Source of the DNA: Gerris lacustris | Taxonomy: Eukaryota > Arthropoda > Insecta > Hemiptera > Gerridae | Direction of reading: 5' to 3' | Assembly (NCBI GenBank): GCA_951217055.1 | Contig: OX578276.1 | Coordinates: forward strand, 150,965,388 to 151,029,387 | DNA length: 64,000 bases | Shown here: positions 58,051 through 64,000 of the stretch, in pieces | Layout of the letters: the number at the start of each line of letters is the position of its first letter | Numbering within the stretch: the stretch's first letter is position 1 | Made by a program: the position numbers and the translations under genes | Notes under the pieces: model-generated | Databases searched by the model: none | What the model saw: only the letters and a program-made list of their open reading frames with translations | Told to the model about the DNA's origin: nothing

Positions 58051-59679
58051 TTTTTTTTAGGTTTAGTTCAAGTTTTTAAAGAAAAAGAAACCTAAGTAAC
58101 ATAATTGATTTAATATGGTGTAGACATGTACGAACGAGAACGATATAAAATGAATCAAGCATACATAGTGTTGGGGTTAGGTCTCCTTGGTAGTGACCTT
58201 ATACTCATTGATAACTTCCTGAATTTGGACAGATCAAGTCCAATCAAGTCCTTGTTTGATCTTGAACAGATACAGCCCATAAAGCAACCAATTAATATTA
58301 TCAAATATTAAACTGGACCAGATATAATATATATATATATATATTTTTTTTTTTTTAAATTTGCTCTTATTATAATGTTCTCAGGGGTGTATAAGAAATA
58401 AATGGGCCATGTATACAGGATGTCCCTACTTAAGTCTGCCAAAATGAAGGGGCATATAGGGGCCTAAAAGAAGTCAAAAATGTTATATTAACCTGTGTCC
58501 TTTCGGGCTTCGTTTTCTCACTAGAACCATTTTTTAAAATTTTTGGCTAAGCTTATTATTTTACACTTATACAAGTGTATCTCGAAAAGAAAGAGGGGTA
58601 GCTCATTATTGTAGGTATAGTTGGAAACCTAGAAACATTTGCTAAAAGAAATGCTATTATCAATTTTTATTCTTTCTAGTTCAAAATGTCTTTTTTTTTA
58701 AATTGAAAAAAAACAAAACTTTTTGACGGCCAAAACCTTTTTTGACCATAGTGTTTAAACTAATTAGTTTTTGAATTGTCCAGGCAATGGAAAAACTTCT
58801 TAATTTAATTACCTTGTCATGGATACCCATATCATCGTATGTTAAACAGGATTTTTTTTCTTACTCATTACATTTGATTCTTTTTTTTTTTTAGATTGTC
58901 TATCTTTACTTTTTGAAATTTTAACATTTTTATTTATTTATTTTTATTTTTATTTTTTTTTGAGGTGCTTAACCATCAGACATTAGCTCCTCTACAACTT
59001 CCAAATACAAATAATCTATAATAAGTTTTGAGATATATTCATTAAATAGTATAAGCAATAATATGTTTTAAGATTAAGTTATAATTTTTGATTATTTAAT
59101 CTTTGTTTAGATTTAAGTTCTTTATGTTCTCAAGTTGGATATTGGAGTGCGGTAAATTTAAATGAGTGCATCGAAGTAAAACGATTGCGGTAAAGTAATA
59201 AGTGCAGGAATCTGGTGTTTTGCGTACTATTTTGAGTGCGATAACAACCACTTTATTGGTCAACTGAAGGAAAAAATATGTTTTACTGCACCCAATGCAT
59301 TGGAGATTCTTTCTCGGTATAAGTCATGTATAGAAAAGGAAAGGACTAATAGAGAGTGAAGCAGTTCTAGAGCAGCTGCTCAGACATCGTTTATATATTT
59401 CCTTGAAGTAACGTCGCCACTGGAACCTGTCTCTCATGGTCGGCCCTGGCCATTACAACCACTAGACAATAGTTGGTATTTAAATTGCCCAATTCATAAT
59501 AAGAGTGTTCGAGCGCTATGCTAACCTAACGCTCTCAATAGCTTGTTTTAATTCCGATATTACGTCAACCAGTTCTATCCTTCCATTAGTTTTTCATTCT
59601 TACATGGTAAGGAGGAAGTATGGAAATATTAATATACATTTTCACCATTGCATTTAAACTTCTTTTATTTACAATTGAT
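58051..59679. other. Intergenic DNA with minor repeat hints
   Basis: A short TA run (58322-58342) with poly-T. TACAGGATGTCCCTACTTAA at 58413 resembles the TACAGGGTGTCCC ends of arthropod DNA elements, but no partner end is found. The segment 59130-59600 is less AT-rich with no identifiable gene. Confidence 0.4.
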
Positions 59680-59775
59680 ACGAAATATAAACATTGTATC
59701 TCTGTTTAGATGCGCGTAGAAAGTGATTCATTACGTACTTGCATTCATTGCGCATGTGCGTCTCATAGTTCTGAA

Positions 59776-59821
59776 GAATTCCTCTTCTTTACCACCCTAG
59801 GACGGTAAAGAAGAGGAATTC
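59776..59821. repeat. Perfect 18-bp hairpin
   Basis: GAATTCCTCTTCTTTACC (59776-59793), 10-nt loop, exact complement (59804-59821). It lies in the leader region of the Crypton-like relic. The sister copy at about 4390-4410 has only one arm-like GAAGAATTC, so the palindrome arose in this copy. Confidence 0.9.
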
Positions 59822-59924
59822 TCCAGCTTTACGGACGATTAGCGAGTTTGTTTACATTTAACAAAACTAATTTGCTGTTCTTTTATTAAAGTAACTGTTT
59901 ATATCGAGTTTTTAGTGAAAAACA

Positions 59925-60104
59925 ATGAGCGAATCAAGTGACTTTGACGAAAATGTGGAGAATAATACTCCTCCAGAAATAATTAATTCGGCAAAAAAAA
60001 ACTCAAGAATTAATGCCATCTTTATCAAGAGAGAGATACGAACTTACATACAGCAAGTTTATTTTTTTCTGTATTTATTATTTAAATCTAACAATCGTAG
60101 ATAA
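59925..60104 (+). pseudogene. Frameshifted N-terminal fragment of a probable transposon recombinase
   Basis: ATG 59925 opens MSESSDFDENVENN, then TPPEIINSA, closely matching the 4103-4291 frame (DENEENNTPPEIINSA). An A-run at 59993-60000 then shifts the frame, so the sequence matching SLSKE(K/R)YELTY continues in another frame up to about 60060. The open frame ends at 60104 after 59 codons. Truncated and broken. The acidic leader is the only conserved part. Confidence 0.5.
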
Positions 60105-60430
60105 AGTACGGTACGCAACTCGTGCGAAAACGGCATTTTGCATTGCTCGTGTGGTTTTACTACCCTCGCTATCGCTCGGGAGCAAACTCCACACTCGCAT
60201 GCAAAATGCTGCTTTCCGCACTCGGCTCTTAATCTACTATTATCTACGATTGATATGAAATATATACATTATATATCTGTTTAGATGCGTAGAAAGTGGT
60301 TCTTTTCGTAGCTGTATTCATTGCGCATGCGCGGTTCATAATCGTTCGATAACGTGAAGAATTCTTGGTGGAATTCCACACTCGGATGCAAAATGCTACT
60401 TTCCACACTAGACGCTTAATGCACTATTTC

Positions 60431-60569
60431 AAATCTACATTTCCAAAGTCATGATTTACATTTATTATTTAACATTACATCCGCATTCTTCTTAGACATA
60501 ATTAGAACAATATTTTGAAGGTGCGTTTAGAAATAAATTAGTGTTAGTCTTTTGACACTATTACGTCAT
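60431..60569. other. Short AT-rich spacer
   Basis: Nothing recognised. Confidence 0.4.
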
Positions 60570-61280
60570 CTCTTGACGACCAATTAGTGTGGCACATAGA
60601 TTCCTCGCGTCCTATTTCGTATACTTTATGATTTTATAGTTTTGTAACCTATTTTGCCCCCATTTCTTAAATCTGTCATGATTATTTTGATTTTTATATG
60701 AATTGAAGTATCAATATTTTCTATAGACTGACAATTTGTGTGGCATATAGCTTCCCCACATTCTAGCACGTACTTTATTGATTTTATGCTTTTACAAGTC
60801 ATTACTGTATAATTTATATAATTGTTTCCCCCATTATTTAATGTCAAAATTGTTTGGATTTTTTACATGAATTAAAGTATCAATTTAGCAAAGGTTAAAG
60901 AGCGCAGACGGTTAAAATTAATCTGGGGCTATCTACAGGCTACTTTCGATAAACCATCCAAATTTAATAAAAATCAGATGAGTATACTTTTGAAGATAAA
61001 GGTGTAAATAAATATGTGTTTGTGAGCATGTGGAAGAGAAACAAATAGGTGCTGAAGGTTGAAATTTATATGGGATCAACTATAGGCTAATTATGACCTA
61101 CAATTCATATTTCATTAAAATTAAACATGTAGTTTTTAAGATGTCGGTTCGCAAAAATTGAGCGTCAGACCGACCGACAGACATCAGGCAGACTCTGATG
61201 TCAGAAACAGATTTCAAAATATTCGTTTTTTAAAACGACCACATAGCTTCCGTTACCTTCGGTAGGCTCGAAAGCAATTA
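60570..61280 (-). repeat. Family D repeat, inverted copy with an internal duplication
   Basis: Complement of 57445-58050. The end block occurs twice (AATTAGTGTGGCACATAGAT at 60583 and GACAATTTGTGTGGCATATA at 60728), each followed by TTCCTCGC/TTCCCCAC and TACTTTATGATTTTAT/TACTTTATTGATTTTA, so about 145 bp were tandemly duplicated or two copies are nested. It ends at CATAGCTTCCGTTACCTTCG and TAGGCTCGAAAGC. Confidence 0.75.
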
Positions 61281-61489
61281 TAGATACATATTATCATTCT
61301 AATAATAAAATATTAGTGAATAAAAAATAGAAATCTTGCTCAAATTTACAACTAGAAAGAACTAGAAGTGAGTATTCGAGAGAAATGTGAACTAATTTTT
61401 ACCACAGTAATCAATTACATGATTACTAATTTGCTTAAACAAAATCACACATTGATTCTACGTTTAAACATTATATTATAAGTAAAATA
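61281..61489. other. Intergenic DNA
   Basis: Nothing recognised. Confidence 0.4.
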
Positions 61490-62460
61490 TCGGTCTGAAA
61501 CAATTCAGACATGCATTCTGTTATACGAGTTCATAATTACTTAGCCCAATGTTTTCCATTTATTAGTTTTCGTATGTACATATAATTATTATTGAACATT
61601 TCATCAAAATTTATCATAAAAATAACTTTTCCTCGGCGGGAAATCGAACCCGGGCTCTCTTCGTCCGCGATTAAAGCTATTTTCTCAGGAACTAGATTTT
61701 CCCCGGGAATACGGCTTATATATTGTTAGTGTTCTGTACTCATATGAATATAACTAAACTACTGAATTATACTCATATTAACTAAAAACAATAAAACTTA
61801 AATACATTCCAAGAATAATTCATATAACTACCGAGTATAGAGGCTAAATAGAGTAGCTAAAGAGAGAAGGCAGATTTTTCACCATTTTTCCCCACCACTA
61901 GAAGACTAAGATTGAAACCTTCATCCTGGTTCTAAAGTTGTCAGATTTCAAATTATAATATAAACATCTTTTAAATACTTGTCTCCTGTCATAACACTAC
62001 CTTTTTACACTGAGAAAAGTCTTGTATTTTATATCTTGTTTGTATTCTAGGGGAGGGGGAAGCTGGTGCCACTCCCCACTCCCTCTGGCCTATATCATGA
62101 CACCTCTATTTAGTCTCTATACTCGGTGCATATAAACAGTCTCACATAATAAAACTATTGGTTTGCTTACATGTCATAAACCAAAGTGACTGCTTTCAAT
62201 ACATAACCAGTTAGACTCGTATTTTAATAGACTATAATTTTAAAATTTTTGAATCAAAATCGTCGGAACCTTTTTAAAGACATTTTTTCAGAGTTTTTGA
62301 AGGTAGTGCCCCCAAATTGGGAGCTATAATTCATTTCTCGATTTCGCCTCAGTGTATGATTTTTTCTGAACAGGTATGCCAAATTTTGTAAAAATCGGCC
62401 CAGAAGTTCAGGCTCCACGCTTCTGCTCAGACGACAGACAGACATTTTTTAAAATCATAA
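61490..62460 (+). repeat. Family E repeat split by an LTR-like insertion
   Basis: Before the insertion: CGGTCTGAAACAATTCAGAC, TTTTCCATTTATTAGTTTTC, the tRNA-like AAATCGAACCCGGGC (minus B box), TTTTCTCAGGAACTAGATTT. After it: ACTCGTATTTTAATAGACTA, TTGAATCAAAATCGTCGGAA, GTGCCCCCAAATTGGGAGCT, GACGACAGACAGACA. It matches 29440-30000 on both sides of the insertion. Confidence 0.8.
61730..62209. mobile_element. Solo-LTR-like insertion with 5-bp target duplication
   Basis: The 480-bp insertion begins TGTTCTGTACTC and ends CATAACCA. GTTAG is duplicated at 61725-61729 and 62210-62214. TG...CA ends with a 5-bp duplication are the mark of an LTR retrotransposon, and the lack of internal coding sequence suggests a solo LTR. 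Family E copies at 27310 (CGTTAGATTCG) and 29690 show the uninterrupted site. Inside, ACCGAGTATAGAGGCTAAAT (61832) and its near complement (to 62127) form an inverted pair, which is unusual for an LTR and might be a nested MITE. Confidence 0.75.
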
Positions 62461-63482
62461 AATACTTTTAGTAAAAATATAGGCATGGATTTAAGTGCTA
62501 GCAGTGCTTTATTATATCGATAAATGAAAGGTCTGATTCCGTGGTTAATTTTATGAAAAAAGTTCTTATCAACATAGTTTCATAAATGCAACGTTTCCGA
62601 GATACAGGGAGTCAAAAATAATTTCTTTTGTTTTGTTTTTTGACGATATCTCAGGAAACGTTTGAGATAAAACACATATTATCATTAATATCATTTACTT
62701 TTTAAGCCCTAATTGTCGGTAACGTTCTTAATTCCGTGTATTATTATTATTATTTTTTTTTATTTACTATTTTTTTTATTACTAATTAAGTATTATTTTT
62801 TTTCTAATGCCAGAGACGGAAGTACAAAATATCAGTAAGTACAAATTGCTTTAAACGTTGCTTTCTTTACCGGATAAAAGAAAATAATATTCGAACTGTT
62901 AAGATAAGCTACATGTATTTAATCTTGATTCAGTTAAACCTAAACGACATATTACTAAGCGCGTGTAGGAGAGCTAGCTACGAACAAGATAAAGTCACGT
63001 GATGCTTAGATAGTATGCGAGGTGTAAGTGAGTGCAAGGTCGTGTTGTAGCAGCTATGTGTGAGCTAACAGTATCAAGTACATATAAGGTACCCGCTACC
63101 ATGTACCATGTACACTATGTACAACTTATAACTAACTTCTTTACACAGGCCATATTTATTCTTCTAAACAGTTTTAAACCTATATTTTTTAACGTATTAT
63201 ATTAATAATAAAAAAACAAGCATAGTCAGAACTAGTTTTGACTAAAGACTCAGAGCTAGTGAATCTCCACGTGTGACGGGCTATATTGATAACAATATAT
63301 GTTCAGTAGTTTATTACCCTTCATAAGTATATTTTTAAAAAACAACTCAGGGTTTCTCCTTAAGGTCTATCGGGTACTCAATAATAGTTCAAGAATTCTC
63401 AATCTAAACAAGTTTTATCAAACGCTATGTTTCAACCCCTTTGGGTCATTTTCAAGCTTTTTACACCAGATTCCAGGCATTT
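62461..63482. other. Intergenic DNA
   Basis: AT-rich, with poly-T/ATT runs near 62740-62800. The segment 62930-63120 is less AT-rich. Nothing recognised. Confidence 0.4.
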
Positions 63483-64000
63483 TACTACGTTTTTATTAGC
63501 TTGCTTTCTAGTTTGTTTGTTTGTCCAACAATATATTATTTTTGTACAAATCTGGCAATCGATTTCTAACTAACTTCCCGAATAGCTAGACATTTGAAAC
63601 TTTTAGCATAGCTCTGAACACGATGACAATCCATTATTTTAATACTTTTAGCCATCTTTCAGCAGAATTTAATTGGTTTTTAGCAAATTTTTCTGTATGG
63701 AAACTTAGTTCGAAAAAAATCCGCAAGTTATATTATTTGTTTTGCCATGTCCCATATTTACAATCTTCATTTTGACAGGTTTCAAATTTGTGATTTTTAT
63801 AAATAAGAGATAAACATTGAATGACAGCAAAACAGGAAATATATCGATGATATTATTTATATTATTTCAAATATATCGATGGCACGGTTTAGATTTGGTG
63901 TTGGGGAGATCCGTTGTACAAAGATTCGTCCTTTTATAGGTTTAAGATCAGCTCTCTAGATGGTTGTCATTTATGTGAAGTAAATAAATTCGGAACTATT
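63483..64000 (+). mobile_element. Family A TIR element, long copy cut by the window end
   Basis: Starts at TACTACGTTTTTATTAGC and follows 14206-14794 in order through the block AGATTTGGTGTTGGGGAGAT and TTGTCATTTATGTGAAGTAA. The right inverted end should lie about 75 bp beyond the window. Confidence 0.85.

Larger units (their letters stand above)
59680..60430 (+). mobile_element. Crypton-like transposon relic, copy 2 (composite)
   Basis: Parallels 3966-4541: GATACGAAATATAAACATTG, TAGATGCGCGTAGAAAGTGA, GCGCATGTGCG (about 59752), the coding start at 59925, AATCGTAGATAAAGTACGGT, TTTTGCATTGCTCGTGTGGT. A second promoter-side block follows at 60265-60340 (AGATGCGTAGAAAGTGG, GCGCATGCGCGG) and a second terminal block at 60385-60425, so two copies are joined here. 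Confidence 0.65.

Noticed and set aside
58413..58432. TACAGGATGTCCC as the end of a DNA transposon
   Set aside because: No inverted partner was found within several kilobases.

Overview
This window is animal nuclear DNA, almost certainly from an insect with a large, AT-rich, transposon-laden genome. The evidence is one recognisable arthropod cuticle gene split by GT-AG introns, many transposon relics with target-site duplications, long (TA)n tracts and tRNA-derived repeats. I cannot fix the species. A hemipteran or another large-genome insect is a low-confidence lean. No prokaryotic gene, operon or CRISPR array is present.

The only host gene I can support is gasp (obstructor-C / CPAP3-C family) on the minus strand. 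Exon 1 (47699-47744) encodes the start and signal peptide, and exon 2 (5672-5884) encodes the first six-cysteine chitin-binding (peritrophin-A, CBM14) domain. Both splice junctions are phase 1 and join in frame. Intron 1 is 41,814 bp and fills most of the window. Positions 1-5671 are the start of intron 2, so the remaining exons lie beyond the left edge. Upstream of the gene (to the right) are a TATA box near 47917-47924, a GC-richer promoter-proximal block to about 48110, and then 16 kb of repeat-rich intergenic DNA.

Nearly everything else is transposable or tandem repeat. (1) hAT-like elements with exact 8-bp target duplications lie at 26408-28155 (a second hAT, 27443-28074, is nested inside), 43379-43510 and 49543-49805. 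(2) A hAT-like miniature family with TTCTTTAGATTGTTACTCCCC ends has about eight copies, one expanded into an array (5961-6704). (3) A piggyBac-like element with TTAA ends is at 42855-43252. (4) A TA-flanked element family (A) has four copies. (5) A solo-LTR-like insertion (61730-62209) interrupts a family E repeat. (6) Several large fold-back elements occur (7404-7664, 17940-18545, 36451-36780, 43879-45060), two with hammerhead-ribozyme-like motifs and one with a mirrored exon-like segment. (7) Relics of a probable tyrosine-recombinase (Crypton-like) transposon start lie at 3966-4541 and 59680-60430. (8) tRNA-derived SINE-like pieces include one inside a 220-bp palindrome. (9) Tandem arrays lie at 15826-16725, 19680-20860 and 54548-55172.

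No complete transposase, reverse transcriptase or second host gene is visible. The short open reading frames are chance frames in AT-rich DNA or transposon fragments. The most unusual signals are a sequence module shared by otherwise different repeat families (a tetranucleotide run followed by a GAAATTTGG-type core), the mirrored exon in the 44-kb fold-back element, and the palindromic tRNA-like element.
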